From positions 558,001 to 622,000 of the forward strand of contig NZ_LR025108.1 in NCBI RefSeq assembly GCF_900343015.1: DNA of 64,000 nt, given 5' to 3'. Below are positions 36,172-48,600 of this stretch, piece by piece. The notes beneath the pieces were generated by a model. It was not told where the DNA came from. It ran no database searches and worked only from the letters and a program-made list of their open reading frames with translations. Position numbers and translations under genes: made by a program. The number at the start of each line of letters is the position of its first letter. Position 1 is the first letter of the stretch. This DNA is from Arsenophonus endosymbiont of Aleurodicus dispersus. GTDB lineage: Bacteria; Pseudomonadota; Gammaproteobacteria; Enterobacterales; Enterobacteriaceae.

Positions 36172-36913
36172 TTATCTCCTTGTTCCACAAACTAAGCAGC
36201 TTTTTGCTTTGTTCAGTTGTAAGGTATGCCAACTATGTTTTTTACCATCGAATAATTTCAGTTTTCCATTAAGAGAAGAGGGTAAATTGATTAATAATTT
36301 AACCGCCTCTAAGGCTTGCAGAGTACCGATAACACCAACAATCGGTCCTACAACTCCTGCTGTGCGGCAATTTTGATTGGGTTCATTGGTATCAGGATAA
36401 AGGCAAGCGTAGCATCCTTGATTATAGGGTGGTTCAAGAACCAGCAGTTGACCATTGAAACCAATTGCACTACCACTAATGAGGGATTTATTTTCTGCTA
36501 CACAAGCCGCATTAATTACCTGGCGAGTTGACATATTATCTGTACAATCTAATACCAGATCCGTATTACGGACAAGTGGTAGAAGAGAATGATAATGTTG
36601 TTTGTTATTAAATGTTTTTACCTTTATTTGTGGATTTAGCTTATTAAGTTGTTTTGCTGCTAATGTCACTTTAAGCTGAGAAACATCTTGTGTATGGTAA
36701 AGAATTTGTCGCTGTAGGTTAGAAATATGTAGTTTATCGTTATCGGCTAACCAGAGTTCACCGATACCGGCTGCAGCTAAATAAAGTGCCGCAGGTGAAC
36801 CAAGGCCACCCAATCCCACAATCAGAACTTTGCTCAGTATTAATTTTTGTTGTCCTTTATTACCTATTTCTTCAAGTAAGAGCTGTCGGCTATAGCGCAT
36901 AAAAATAGCATCA

Positions 36914-36924
<11 letters not shown>
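36172..36924 (-). CDS. thiF: ThiS adenylyltransferase ThiF
   Basis: ThiF is an E1-like enzyme that adenylates ThiS. At 250 residues it matches E. coli (251). [20 protein letters not shown] leads into the nucleotide loop [19 protein letters not shown]; the Arg finger and TD motif region reads [13 protein letters not shown]. Zinc cysteine pairs are in GCYACLYPD and CLVCG. The start overlaps the thiE end by 11 bases. The frame is fully open. Confidence 0.94.
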
Positions 36925-39459
<2,535 letters not shown>

Positions 39460-40812
39460 AGCAAAATCCTATAATCTTTACAAATAGTTTATGTAAAGAG
39501 AAAATTTTTTGAAAAATAGCTTGTCTGGAGTTCGTTGATAGCAATAGTAATACTGATTACAGTATTTGGGTTTCGTAGATCTGAAATTAATTACCTAAGC
39601 CTATTGTTAAACAGGCACTAAAACATGATGACTCAGACAAGATGATGTAGTCTAGAATAGAAATAAGGAAAAATGCAATAGATAATTTTTTTATAAAAGA
39701 TCTGTTAATCAGAATAGATACTAGATATTAATGAAAATTAGTTAGTCTATATTTACTGTGTTCAAGTAATGTATATTTAACAAATTTAGTAATCAATCAG
39801 ATATAGAATAATGAAGCTAGAAGCTATAAAATAGTTGGATGTGGGTGGTGTTCACCTGAAAGTATGTATTTTATCATTATTGCAGCTATTTCGGCAATAA
39901 AATGCCCCTATGCCTGTATGCTCATTGTATTATCCGTAAATTGCTACATGCATTATTTTTGCTATCTAGCATGCTGCTATATTGGCGTAATAAAAAAGCC
40001 AATATTTAAAGAAAGCCAATATTAAAAGTATGAGTAAGATTTATTGAAGTAGTTAAAACTATTGAAGAGGCGGTTAAAAGATAATTTAAAGAATAAATTA
40101 ATATTGTTATTAACTAACAATATTCGTTATATTCTAGTGGTGAAATTATGCTGATGAGTTAATTAGTGCGTACTAATCTCATAACGATAAATTACCGTTT
40201 ATAGCTACTGCTGATACCATTACTCACCATTTAATTTACTAGCTTTATGTAGAAAGTAAGAAAATGATAATTTAATTTTTTTTCTATCTCCTAGTTATAT
40301 TAATAATAATATTAATTAAGTTGCTCGCTGAGCTAAGCAACAATAAAAAAGAAAATACACAATGATAATTTGCCATTTATCATTGTACAAAAATACTGAG
40401 TTAGCCGCCTTATAACTGCAAAATAGTTTTCCATTAGATGCGCAGATCCTGTTTAAGATATTATTATTATTTTAAATGTAAAGTGTTTAGGTTTTTTATT
40501 TTACAGTCGGAGATGTAATTCAGTTTCAACGTCATATTTATTGTTTGGATGATATAAAACAATACTATATGATCTTCAGTATCAATTATGTTATGTGATA
40601 TAGTTTTCTGGTCATAGTAATTTATATGGTTAAAGTAGAAAGTAGTAAGGCTTTTCCCCCTCTAAGAGGTATACCTAGCCGAAAGCGTTACATCTATAGT
40701 TAGCCTGTCATTCTCTCTCTAATTGCTTAGGTTCATGCTGGCGCTCAATTGGTGTTTTGATACGTTGGGTAGTGTATTAACAACCTGGTATTATTACCAT
40801 CTTATTAGTTTA
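39460..40812. other. Upstream region of thiC; no riboswitch seen
   Basis: Enterobacterial thiC normally has a TPP riboswitch in its leader. I searched the minus strand upstream of the thiC start for the conserved CTGAGA and ACCTGATCTGGATAATGCCAGC elements and found neither. The rest (expected rsd, nudC, hemE, nfi, yjaG, hupA, purD) shows no gene I can recognise. Confidence 0.45.
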
Positions 40813-40846
40813 GCTGCTAGAATCTCTTCTAGAGAGCGCTTTTTTT
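40813..40846 (+). terminator. Orphan rho-independent terminator
   Basis: CTAGAA (40817-40822), loop TCTC, TTCTAG (40827-40832), with an outer GCT/AGC pair and a run of seven T at 40840-40846. No gene precedes it on this strand. The roughly 180 bases upstream are less AT-rich than the surroundings but match no RNA or protein I recognise. It may be the tail of a deleted gene. Confidence 0.45.
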
Positions 40847-40959
40847 ATTTGAGATTACTTAAACAGGTAAATATATTTCTGACAAATAACTTTTAAAATT
40901 GGTTACCCCTTCAGGAGAATAGTATATTTAATATAATGGGATATTTACTGTTTATTGGC

Positions 40960-41487
40960 CTCCTATAAATATACTGTGTAAGGATAACTTATGAATTAGA
41001 CTATAAAAACGAAATATATCAGTTAAAGAGTTTTGCTGATTATCCATTTCTTCGAAGATATAATCTTGGCTATTAACCACGACGGCCACATATTTATTAT
41101 TTTTGGCTGCAGAACGGATCATGGTTTGCCCACCTCAATATTTTCAATTGCATTTTCTAGCGTACAATCTAGCTTGGATACAATTTCCACAAGATTAACA
41201 ACAACTATATCAATTGGAGTTATTTGATGTTGTTTCATGATTTTATCATCTTGCCAGCGGAGAATACTGCCATGTACTTTGGTATGAAGCGTTTTAACAC
41301 GACCAGCCATCATTTCTGGCCATTATGTATAATCATAAACCGCTATAAGAGTTAACCCGGCGGCTAGTAATAATTTACCTACTGGTACATATAAGTTCCA
41401 CTTTACGTTGAGATAAAGCTTTAGCAAATTAAACAATACCTTCTTTGTCATAAACACTCAGTAGAGCACGCGGCGGAGTTGTGCCAT
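40960..41487 (-). pseudogene. purH: purH 5' remnant (AICAR transformylase/IMP cyclohydrolase)
   Basis: PurH makes the last two steps of IMP synthesis. From the ATG at 41487 and after an early shift, readable pieces are [97 protein letters not shown] and [10 protein letters not shown], matching E. coli residues 8 to about 170. Stops and shifts break the frame and the cyclohydrolase-to-transformylase remainder is gone. It is upstream of and divergent from the rRNA operon, exactly as purH lies next to rrnE in E. coli. Confidence 0.88.
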
Positions 41488-41671
41488 GAAATAGATCTAT
41501 AAATATTTCCTAAAATATTAATTAAATTTTATAGCTATTTGCTATTATAAATAATATTCTCGATTGAAATAAAAATTGTTTGTTTAAACCTTAATTTAAG
41601 ATCACTAAAAGAGATAAGATAATATCTTGCTGTTTAATTAATGAATTAAATAAAATTATACAGATGATTGC

Positions 41672-41699
41672 TTGCAAGACGTATAAAACTTTCTATAAT
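41672..41699 (+). promoter_or_regulatory. rrn P1-type promoter of the collapsed rRNA operon
   Basis: TTGCAA (41672-41677), a 16-base spacer and consensus TATAAT (41694-41699) followed directly by GCGCCC. The 16-base spacing and GCGCC discriminator are the signature of E. coli rrn P1 promoters. The promoter survives although the 16S and 23S genes do not, so it may still drive tRNA-Glu. Confidence 0.8.
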
Positions 41700-41949
41700 G
41701 CGCCCTGACTGAGTAAGTAGTGAAATAATTGATTAAATTTAATTACGTAGACTCAGGATAATGAGACAATCTGTGTGGCGCTGATATATCATCAAAAAAT
41801 ATTTGATTTAAAAGTCTTGAATAGTGACAAAAAAATTAATTAATATATGAATTAATTAGTAGGTAACGACGAAGGCGATAAAATTACGATAACGTAAGCT
41901 AAACAAAAGCGCGTTACGGTTAGTAAGATATTATTTGAGCTTTCAACTT

Positions 41950-42007
41950 TTAATTGAAAAGTTTGATCATGGTTAATATTTAGCTCTGGCGGTAGGCCTA
42001 TTATCTG
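41950..42007 (+). pseudogene. 16S rRNA 5' remnant
   Basis: The stretch AATTGAAAAGTTTGATCATG, then GCTCTGGCGGTAGGCCTA, is the conserved 5' end of bacterial 16S rRNA (E. coli AAATTGAAGAGTTTGATCATGGCTC...GCTGGCGGCAGGCCTA) with several substitutions in positions that are otherwise invariant. Homology ends after about 55 bases, and tRNA-Glu starts 42 bases further on. About 1.5 kb of 16S has therefore been deleted and the remaining piece is diverging. Confidence 0.9.
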
Positions 42008-42048
42008 ATAAATATAAAGGCAAGCTAAGATTAGCTGAATAACTTGTA

Positions 42049-42123
42049 GTCCCATTCGTCTAGTGGTTAGGACATCACCCTTTCACGGTGGTAACAGGGG
42101 TTCAAATCCCCTAGGGGACACCA
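42049..42123 (+). tRNA. gltV: tRNA-Glu (TTC)
   Basis: 75-base tRNA with encoded CCA, anticodon TTC in CTTTCAC, closely matching the spacer tRNA-Glu of E. coli rrnE. The anticodon and T stems (CAGGGG/CCCCTA) are well paired. In the acceptor stem the sixth base is A where E. coli has C, giving an A-G mismatch in GTCCCAT/AGGGGAC. It sits between 16S and 23S remnants of a dead rRNA operon. Its good state suggests it is still the needed tRNA-Glu. Confidence 0.93.
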
Positions 42124-42435
42124 CTAAGATAATTAGAAGTTGTTATATTAATTTTGCAGGTGTTTTTTAGATAGGCCTTTATTAGGTAAAGAAAGGTTGA
42201 AGCTAATTCAACTATTTGGTTTAACTATTTCTTTAACAATCTGGAACAAGCTAAAAATTGAACCACACATTTTGAAAAAATGATAATGATGAGGATAATT
42301 CTCAAAACTTCCACCATAAGTGTTTTAAAAGATAGAATTTTAGTTGGTTTTAAGATTAAATTAGTTAGTATTTAGTTTAGTAACGTGTTATACGTGTTAG
42401 CAAGGCAGCTAAATGAAGCAGGATGAATAAAAAAT
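42124..42435 (+). other. rRNA spacer remnant with boxA; 23S deleted
   Basis: TCTTTAACAATCTGGAACAA at about 42229-42248, continuing AGCTAAAAATTGAA, is the end of the E. coli 16S-23S spacer, including the boxA antitermination core. In E. coli 23S follows about 100 bases later. Here only about 190 bases separate it from 5S. A possible 23S 5' trace (ATTAAATTAGTTAG, then GGCAGCTAAATGAAGCAGG at about 42402) is too weak to be sure. Confidence 0.7.
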
Positions 42436-42546
42436 TGTCTGGCGGTAATAGCGCGGTGGTCCCACCTGACTCCATACCGAACTCAGAAGTGAAATGCCGT
42501 AACGCCGAGGGGTCTACCCCATGTGAGAGTAGGGCGCTGCCAGACT
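42436..42546 (+). pseudogene. 5S rRNA with internal deletion
   Basis: Clear 5S rRNA: GGCGGTAATAGCGCGGTGG, CCGAACTCAGAAGTGAAAT and GAGAGTAGGGCGCTGCCAGA. After GCCGTAACGCCGA the nine bases TGGTAGTGT of E. coli are absent and GGGGTCTACCCC follows directly, removing one strand of loop E with its flanking pairs. Helix I is still paired and carries a compensatory change (GTCTGGC/GCCAGAC for GCCTGGC/GCCAGGC), so it was under selection until recently. The length is about 111 instead of 120. I call it a probable pseudogene; a functional variant cannot be excluded. Confidence 0.7.
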
Positions 42547-42559
42547 TTTATTATATTAA

Positions 42560-42583
42560 TAAAGCCACCCAAGGGTGGCTTTA
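42560..42583 (+). terminator. rrn operon terminator
   Basis: TAAAGCCACCC, loop AA, GGGTGGCTTTA: a perfect 11-base-pair hairpin followed by a T-rich tail, directly after the 5S remnant. Confidence 0.85.
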
Positions 42584-42977
42584 TAGTTTTTATTGTTTAA
42601 TTTTGTAACTCTTATCTATTCTATATTATCTTAAACACTAAAATCGTTGTTTCGAATATACTAAGGTTTTTTTTTCAGTTATTAACTGGGATGAAGGGGT
42701 GAAACTTCTTGTAGATAAGTCAAATAACATTGACTTTATCTATGTTATTCAGAGTCTTTAACTAGCCATCTAATGTTTTTTAGATAACTAATTAAAGTAA
42801 TAAACAATTTTTACTATTGTTAGTGTGTAAACAAAGAAAAATAAATTTTTGATTTCCCTGAACGGGATTTAATTATTTATATCATCCTGCTAATAAATAT
42901 TTTAATAAAATTAAGATTCATTTTTATGATCTCTATTTACTTGTAAATCTTACTAGTAGTTCCGGGGGATAAAAAAA
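42584..42977. other. Gap between rrn terminator and trpS
   Basis: No gene or remnant seen. This is a rearrangement point: in E. coli rrnE is followed by the metA region, not by trpS. Confidence 0.5.
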
Positions 42978-44021
42978 TTATTTTTTTATAGGATTAATAA
43001 AACCAATAGCTTCATAAACCTTACTAAGGGTTTTTTGAGCGCGTGCCTCTGCTTTGCTAGCACCTTCTGACATAATATCATTTAATAATATTTTGTTATT
43101 ACGAAATTCATCTAAACGACTTTGGATATTTGTTAACATAGCTGAAACAGCTTCAGCAACTGTGTTTTTTAGATCTCCGTACATTTTTCCAGCAAATTGT
43201 TTTTCTATTTCCGAGTTAGATGTACCTGTGACGCCAGAAAGGATATCTATCAGATTAGAAATACCAGGTTTTTTTTCTAAATCATAATAAATTCGTGGTG
43301 GCTTGTCAGAATCAGTAAGGGCACGTTTTATTTTTTTAGCCGCTAAGTTTGGGTTTTCTAATAAAGTTATTACATTATTTCGGTTATAATCTGATTTTGA
43401 CATCTTTTTTTGTGGTTCTTGTAGAGACATAACCCGTGCTCCTTTTTTAGGAATAAAGGGATCTGGTATAGTAAATATTTGACCATATAGCGAATTAAAA
43501 CGTTGAGCAATATCGCGGCTTAATTCTAAATGTTGCTTTTGATCAATACCAATCGGTACTTGGTTTGCCTGGTAAAGTAAAATATCAGCAGCCATTAATA
43601 CCGGATAATCAAATAATCCAGCATTAATATTTTCAGTATAACGGGTTGATTTTTCTTTAAATTGTGTCATGCGGTTTAATTCACCAAAATAGGTATAACA
43701 GTTAAGTGCCCAACTGAGTTGAGTATGTTGAGGAACATGTGATTGAACAAAAATAGTATTTTTTTGGGTATCAATACCACAAGCAAGGTATAAGGCTAAT
43801 GTATCAAGTGTATTTTTTTTTAATTCTTTGGGGTCTTGACGGACTGTAATTGCATGTTGATCAACAATACAATATATACAGTCATAATTATCTTGCATGT
43901 GGCTCCATTGGAGTAATGCGCCAATATAGTTGCCGATAGTTAACTCCCCAGAAGGTTGAGCTCCACTGAATACAATCGGCTTTTTGTGGGTATTATTAGA
44001 TTTTATAGGGGGTATATTCAT
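42978..44021 (-). CDS. trpS: Tryptophanyl-tRNA synthetase
   Basis: Class I synthetase that charges tRNA-Trp. The 347-residue protein begins with an N-terminal stretch slightly longer than E. coli (334), then [20 protein letters not shown] (the HIGH equivalent is TIGN), [14 protein letters not shown]-like segments, [20 protein letters not shown], and KMSKS in [10 protein letters not shown]. All catalytic motifs are present. It is the last survivor of the aroK-aroB-damX-dam-rpe-gph-trpS operon, with only a gph fragment separating it from rpe. Confidence 0.96.
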   Translation of the reverse strand: MNIPPIKSNNTHKKPIVFSGAQPSGELTIGNYIGALLQWSHMQDNYDCIYCIVDQHAITVRQDPKELKKNTLDTLALYLACGIDTQKNTIFVQSHVPQHTQLSWALNCYTYFGELNRMTQFKEKSTRYTENINAGLFDYPVLMAADILLYQANQVPIGIDQKQHLELSRDIAQRFNSLYGQIFTIPDPFIPKKGARVMSLQEPQKKMSKSDYNRNNVITLLENPNLAAKKIKRALTDSDKPPRIYYDLEKKPGISNLIDILSGVTGTSNSEIEKQFAGKMYGDLKNTVAEAVSAMLTNIQSRLDEFRNNKILLNDIMSEGASKAEARAQKTLSKVYEAIGFINPIKK

Positions 44022-44035
44022 ATTACAATTCCTGA

Positions 44036-44150
44036 ATTATCAAAGGTCGCTGTCCTAATGTAGAAAGTAGATCTACAAATCTATCTATACATAATCTGGG
44101 TTACTTAATGAAATATATTCACCATACTTTACTTTTATCTAAGACATCAG
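44036..44150 (-). pseudogene. gph: gph 3' remnant (phosphoglycolate phosphatase)
   Basis: Between rpe and trpS, where E. coli has gph, the minus strand reads YGEYISLSNPDYV, stop, IDL, then in another frame VDLLSTLGQRPL. E. coli Gph ends [27 protein letters not shown]. Only about 35 of 252 codons remain. Phosphoglycolate from DNA repair would need another phosphatase. Confidence 0.75.
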
Positions 44151-44244
44151 CTAATCAGCAGCACTGTAGACTAATGTACCTTAATTTTTTAAAGATAGCC
44201 TTGATAAGATGTTATAGTTTAAATACCAGTTAATTTTAAACATA

Positions 44245-44919
44245 TCATAAAATGGCTTCAGCTAACTTTTTACGCATAGCATTAATTACAGATTTGTAAT
44301 CCGGTTGATTAAAAATTGCTGACCCTGCGACAAAAGTGTCAGCACCTGCACTTGCAACATTAATAATGTTATTAACATTGATCCCGCCATCAACTTCTAA
44401 GCGAATATTATAACCGTTATTATCTATTATTTTACGAACTTGAAGCAATTTATTTATGGTTTGTGGAATAAAAGATTGTCCACCAAACCCAGGATTTACC
44501 GACATGATTAGGATCATGTCTAATTTATCTATCAAGTAATCTAAATAGTTTAATGGTGTAGCAGGATTAAAAGCTAAACCAGCTTTACATCCGTTATTTT
44601 TAATTAATTGTAATGTGCGATCAATATGTTCACTTGTTTCAGGATGAAAGGTAATATAAGCTGCCCCAGCTTTAGCAAATTCATAAATCAGTCGATCTAC
44701 TGGTTTTGCCATCAAATGCACATCAATGGGTGCCTTAATACCATAATCGAGCAATGCTTGACATATTATTGGGCCGAAAGTTAAATTTGGAACATAATGG
44801 TTATCCATAACGTCAAAATGGATAATATCAGCGCCTGCTTTAATAATTTTACCAGTATCTTCACCTAAACATGCGAAATTTGCTGATAAAATAGAGGGGG
44901 CAATTAGAAAATCTTTCAT
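44245..44919 (-). CDS. rpe: Ribulose-phosphate 3-epimerase
   Basis: Rpe interconverts ribulose 5-phosphate and xylulose 5-phosphate in the pentose phosphate pathway. The 224-residue barrel matches E. coli: [14 protein letters not shown], the metal and catalytic [37 protein letters not shown] and LEVDGGIN. It lies 26 bases from dam, with which it is surely co-transcribed. Confidence 0.97.
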   Translation of the reverse strand: MKDFLIAPSILSANFACLGEDTGKIIKAGADIIHFDVMDNHYVPNLTFGPIICQALLDYGIKAPIDVHLMAKPVDRLIYEFAKAGAAYITFHPETSEHIDRTLQLIKNNGCKAGLAFNPATPLNYLDYLIDKLDMILIMSVNPGFGGQSFIPQTINKLLQVRKIIDNNGYNIRLEVDGGINVNNIINVASAGADTFVAGSAIFNQPDYKSVINAMRKKLAEAIL

Positions 44920-44945
44920 TATTGTCTCCGATTTGTTTTTTTATT

Positions 44946-45779
44946 TTATGCATTTTTTTTATAAGTTGGATTATAAAATGCTAAAAGTTCATCAACTTTT
45001 CTACGAGTAATGTTATTAGTACTAATTGTTCTACGTACTTTAACAACATTTAGCTTGGCGTGATGATACCATTCTCTAGTTGCTGGTGTATCATGATTGG
45101 AGATTAATACTGGTATTCCGCGTGTTGATGATAAGTGATAAGCAATTTGAGCGAGATTGTATTGTTCTTTGTTACCAAAATTAGTTGTATGATATGCGGT
45201 AAAATTAGCTGTATCAGAAAGAGGTGTATAGGGTGGATCGCAGTAAACAACAGCACTTTTGTTTACTGATAGCAATGTTTCTTGATATGTTTGGCAGACA
45301 AAGATAGCTTTCTGTGCTTTTTCAGCAAACCAATAGAGTTCATTTTCTGGAAAATAAGGTTTTTTATAACGCCCAAATGGAACGTTAAATTCTCCTTTTG
45401 AGTTATAGCGACAAAGACCATTGTAACAATGACGATTAAGATATAAAAACAGTTCACTACGTTGTTTAGAATTATTACATAAGTTAAACTCAGTACGTAA
45501 GCGGTAGTATTGTTCAGGAGTATTTAACTCACTGTTAAACAGCTGACGTGAATGGTGCATAAATTTATCAGGATGATATTTTACAGTATTATATAAATTA
45601 ATCAGATCATTATTAATGTCAGCCAGGATGTAACCATTATAGTTAGTATTCAAAAATACAGAACCAGACCCAACAAATGGCTCTACCAGACAATCACCTT
45701 TGGGTAGGTATTTAAAAATTTCTTCTATTAGAAGAAATTTGCCGCCAGCCCATTTTAAAAAAGCTCTTTTTTTCTTCAT
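44946..45779 (-). CDS. dam: DNA adenine methylase Dam (GATC)
   Basis: Dam methylates adenine in GATC, directing mismatch repair and timing replication. The 277 residues match E. coli (278). N-terminal FLKWAGGKFLL and LVEPFVGSGSVFLNT form the AdoMet site, the catalytic motif is DPPYTPLS near residue 180, and the target-recognition part keeps NRHCYNGLCRYNSKGEFNVP. It has been kept together with MutS. damX, normally upstream, survives only as a tail fragment. Confidence 0.97.
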   Translation of the reverse strand: MKKKRAFLKWAGGKFLLIEEIFKYLPKGDCLVEPFVGSGSVFLNTNYNGYILADINNDLINLYNTVKYHPDKFMHHSRQLFNSELNTPEQYYRLRTEFNLCNNSKQRSELFLYLNRHCYNGLCRYNSKGEFNVPFGRYKKPYFPENELYWFAEKAQKAIFVCQTYQETLLSVNKSAVVYCDPPYTPLSDTANFTAYHTTNFGNKEQYNLAQIAYHLSSTRGIPVLISNHDTPATREWYHHAKLNVVKVRRTISTNNITRRKVDELLAFYNPTYKKNA

Positions 45780-45889
45780 ACCGTTATATTTTATCTAAGT
45801 TTTCCAGAGTTTTTGATATATCTCTGTTTAGGACAGCATATTTGCGCCTAATCATTTTTTATTTTTGATCTTGCTTCATTTGTTGGAAT

Positions 45890-46075
45890 CTTTTAACCCT
45901 GTTTTTCTGAACAGAAGCTGGCGAAGTTTAAATTGCGTTTTTTTCATTGACTGAGCAGTAATTACCATGGATAATAACATACCACGGTTGCCCATTAAGA
46001 TTACTAGCTAACAATAAATCACCACTTTGTATATGTTCGAACGATTTATTTTTTCATGATTAATGTTAATGGTTA
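45890..46075 (-). pseudogene. damX: damX C-terminal remnant (SPOR division protein)
   Basis: DamX is an inner-membrane division protein with a C-terminal SPOR domain. The minus strand upstream of dam reads ASNLNGQPWYVIIHGNYCSV, then NEKNAI, stop, TSPASVQKNRVKRFQQMKQD, against E. coli [34 protein letters not shown]...LRQVQAD. The rest of the gene is unreadable. Confidence 0.8.
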
Positions 46076-46499
46076 GGTAGTTTAGTAGATTGCTGTTTTG
46101 TTGATGATGGCGTTTATGTTTTATTTTCAACAAGTTGTGGCTTTATATTAGGTAATGTTTGTTCTTATATATATAATCCAAATAGCAATAACAGTATATT
46201 TTTTAGAGAAAAAATATACTGTTATGTGCTAAGTTTAATAATGTACTTTGCGCATTTATAGCTAAGATTGAATGTAATAAGTTATTTTCTTTTAATTAAA
46301 TTTTAATAATTCATTAAAATTTTTCTAATCAATAAAAAAATAATTATCTAAAATAATGCAAAAATTAATCATTTATTCTAAGTATAAATTTTATTTATAC
46401 CCTGATAATGTTTTATACTATCTAAATCAATAATAACGTATATTTGCTGAGAGAAAATACTAGTCAGGTTTTTACCTAATATATATTTGAGATAAAAGT

Positions 46500-46585
46500 G
46501 AGTTTGGTGCTTTGACGCCTATTTTTATTATTATAGAATAAAGGTAATGTAGCGTTACACCGGGTGTAACGGTTAACTTTTTCAT
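46500..46585 (-). pseudogene. aroB: aroB start remnant (3-dehydroquinate synthase)
   Basis: Just downstream of aroK, where aroB belongs, an ATG at 46585 begins MKKLTVTPGVTLHYLYSI, similar to E. coli MERITVTLGERSYPITI. Nothing else of AroB is recognisable, and the space to the damX remnant (about 500 bases) is half the gene length. The call relies on position plus this short match. Confidence 0.5.
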
Positions 46586-46598
46586 ATTTATTTTACCT

Positions 46599-47111
46599 TT
46601 ATAATAATTCAATAATTTGGTTAGCAACCATTTTTGCACTTTTATCGTCAGTATTAATAGTCATATCTGCTATTTTTTCATAAAGCGGATTGCGCTCATT
46701 AGCAAGTTTTTCTAAAACTTCACTACCAGTATGATCTAATTGCAGTAAAGGTCTTTTTTTATCTCGTTGAGTTCGTGCCATTTGTTTTTCAATTGTAGTG
46801 GCAAGATAAACTACTAACCCGCGAGCAGAAAGACGGTTGCGTGTTTCTTTTGATTTTATAGATCCGCCTCCTGTTGCCAGGACAATACCTTTTTTTTCTG
46901 TAAGCTCATTAATAATTTTTTCTTCACGTTCTCGAAAGCCTTCCTCGCCTTCTAAATCAAATACCCAACTCACATCAGCACCAGTACGTCTTTCAATTTC
47001 TTGATCGGAATCAAAAAACTCCATACTCAGTTGCTGAGATAGCTGGCGACCTATAGTACTTTTCCCGGCGCCCATAGGCCCAATCAGAAATATATTACGT
47101 TTCTCTGCCAT
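46599..47111 (-). CDS. aroK: Shikimate kinase I
   Basis: AroK phosphorylates shikimate in aromatic synthesis. The 170 residues match E. coli (173): P-loop GPMGAGKST at residues 11-19, [20 protein letters not shown] with the shikimate-binding Asp, ATGGGS, and the lid [10 protein letters not shown]. The frame is intact although aroB, two steps earlier, is destroyed. It may be retained because of imported shikimate, because of a second role, or because it has not yet decayed. Confidence 0.96.
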   Translation of the reverse strand: MAEKRNIFLIGPMGAGKSTIGRQLSQQLSMEFFDSDQEIERRTGADVSWVFDLEGEEGFREREEKIINELTEKKGIVLATGGGSIKSKETRNRLSARGLVVYLATTIEKQMARTQRDKKRPLLQLDHTGSEVLEKLANERNPLYEKIADMTINTDDKSAKMVANQIIELL

Positions 47112-48600
47112 GTTTTGGTATTACTAAGATTGTTCGTTAATGATAACACGCCCCATCAAATTAGCAATGGGACCTATAATTGAAACCTCAATGAGTATTG
47201 ACATACTTTATTGTATATAAAAGCAAAAAAACAAATACCTTTAGTTTTTTTGAATTATATAGAATAGTCCTGTTTTTGGAACATAACTGATAGTTTTATT
47301 TTTTTACAGGTTTAAAATTACGAATGTCTAGTCTTACTAGAGAGTATTACGAAACTCAAGTATTCATCTTTAAATTTGTTTGCGCCATAAGTTTAAGATC
47401 AATAAATTGTTAAACAACGGCGATATATATACGTAAAATTGATTATTGATTGCACATTATGATTTATCTTAAATTAGATATAAAAATTATTACACATATA
47501 AACGCCTGATTATTGAGTGTCTTTGTTAGCTAAATCTTTCTTATAGTCAAATTTATAAGCTACTATTCACAATTATCTCATAATCATCAGATTATTTTTG
47601 TTCCTTTTAGAGTTGTTTAGTATGAGGTTATATTATATAAATATAATTATTAGTTACTATATTTCTTTAAATATTAATTAATTTTGGTATTAAATGGTAT
47701 TAAAAATATGAATAATGCTTTATGATAAGTTTATTTTATCATCTTTGGCGAATAAATTACTAAAAAATGAATTTTTATCATGTGAGGCATTTTGGGTTAT
47801 TGATTGTTTTTCTACTTAAAATTCTACACTTTAAATAAGTGTTTTCCCATTATTAATCATAATTTTCGGAGAGATTTCTTTTCTTGTTTATTAATTGCCA
47901 TGTGTTGGTAAGTATTTGTTCAGTGGGTATTTTAACTAATTTTTAGAAATATACGAACTTTACTTCTTAGTAAAATAGTATAAGTTACTTCCATTCCTAA
48001 TATTGCTTCTTTAAATTCTATCTGATTTTTTATTACTTTGAATGATATAAGTAATTTCTGTACCTTGTTTAAGGCTGGTGGACTGATTATGAGAGTACAT
48101 TAATCTGTTGTTAGCAATTATATATAGCTAATTTTGGGGTTTTAAATTACTTAATTATATAATCAGTACCTTAAAATTTTATTAATATTAAAAGCGATAT
48201 TATGTAGAATGGAAGATTAGGTTGGGTAATTAATATTAAGTTGATCTACTATTGATAATAGATGATGTCGTCTTGTTGTTTAGGTATATCAATTTTTTAG
48301 CCTGGATTTAATAAGCTCAATGTATCTCTTATATTAAGTTATTTAATTTGTTTGTCAGCGACATTTTTTCCTTTTTTGATAGTAAATTAGGTATTTTTTT
48401 ATGAAAGCTGAGATGCGATTAATTTTGCTAAGCATATTGAAGTGGATAACATATATGGCTGCTTACGTATATCAAATATAAGAAAAAATTAATAGTAAAC
48501 TATAAATTTATATATAAAATAGTACGCTTTAATTTTTTGTTGAAATTATGGTTACTATATAGAATTCATTTTAGTCTAAAAAAAGAGCACTTAATGAAAA
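47112..48600. other. Long decayed region between aroK and nudE
   Basis: About 1.5 kb without a gene. E. coli has the hofMNOPQ genes and mrcA here. I looked for PBP1a motifs and could not find any. Confidence 0.5.
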
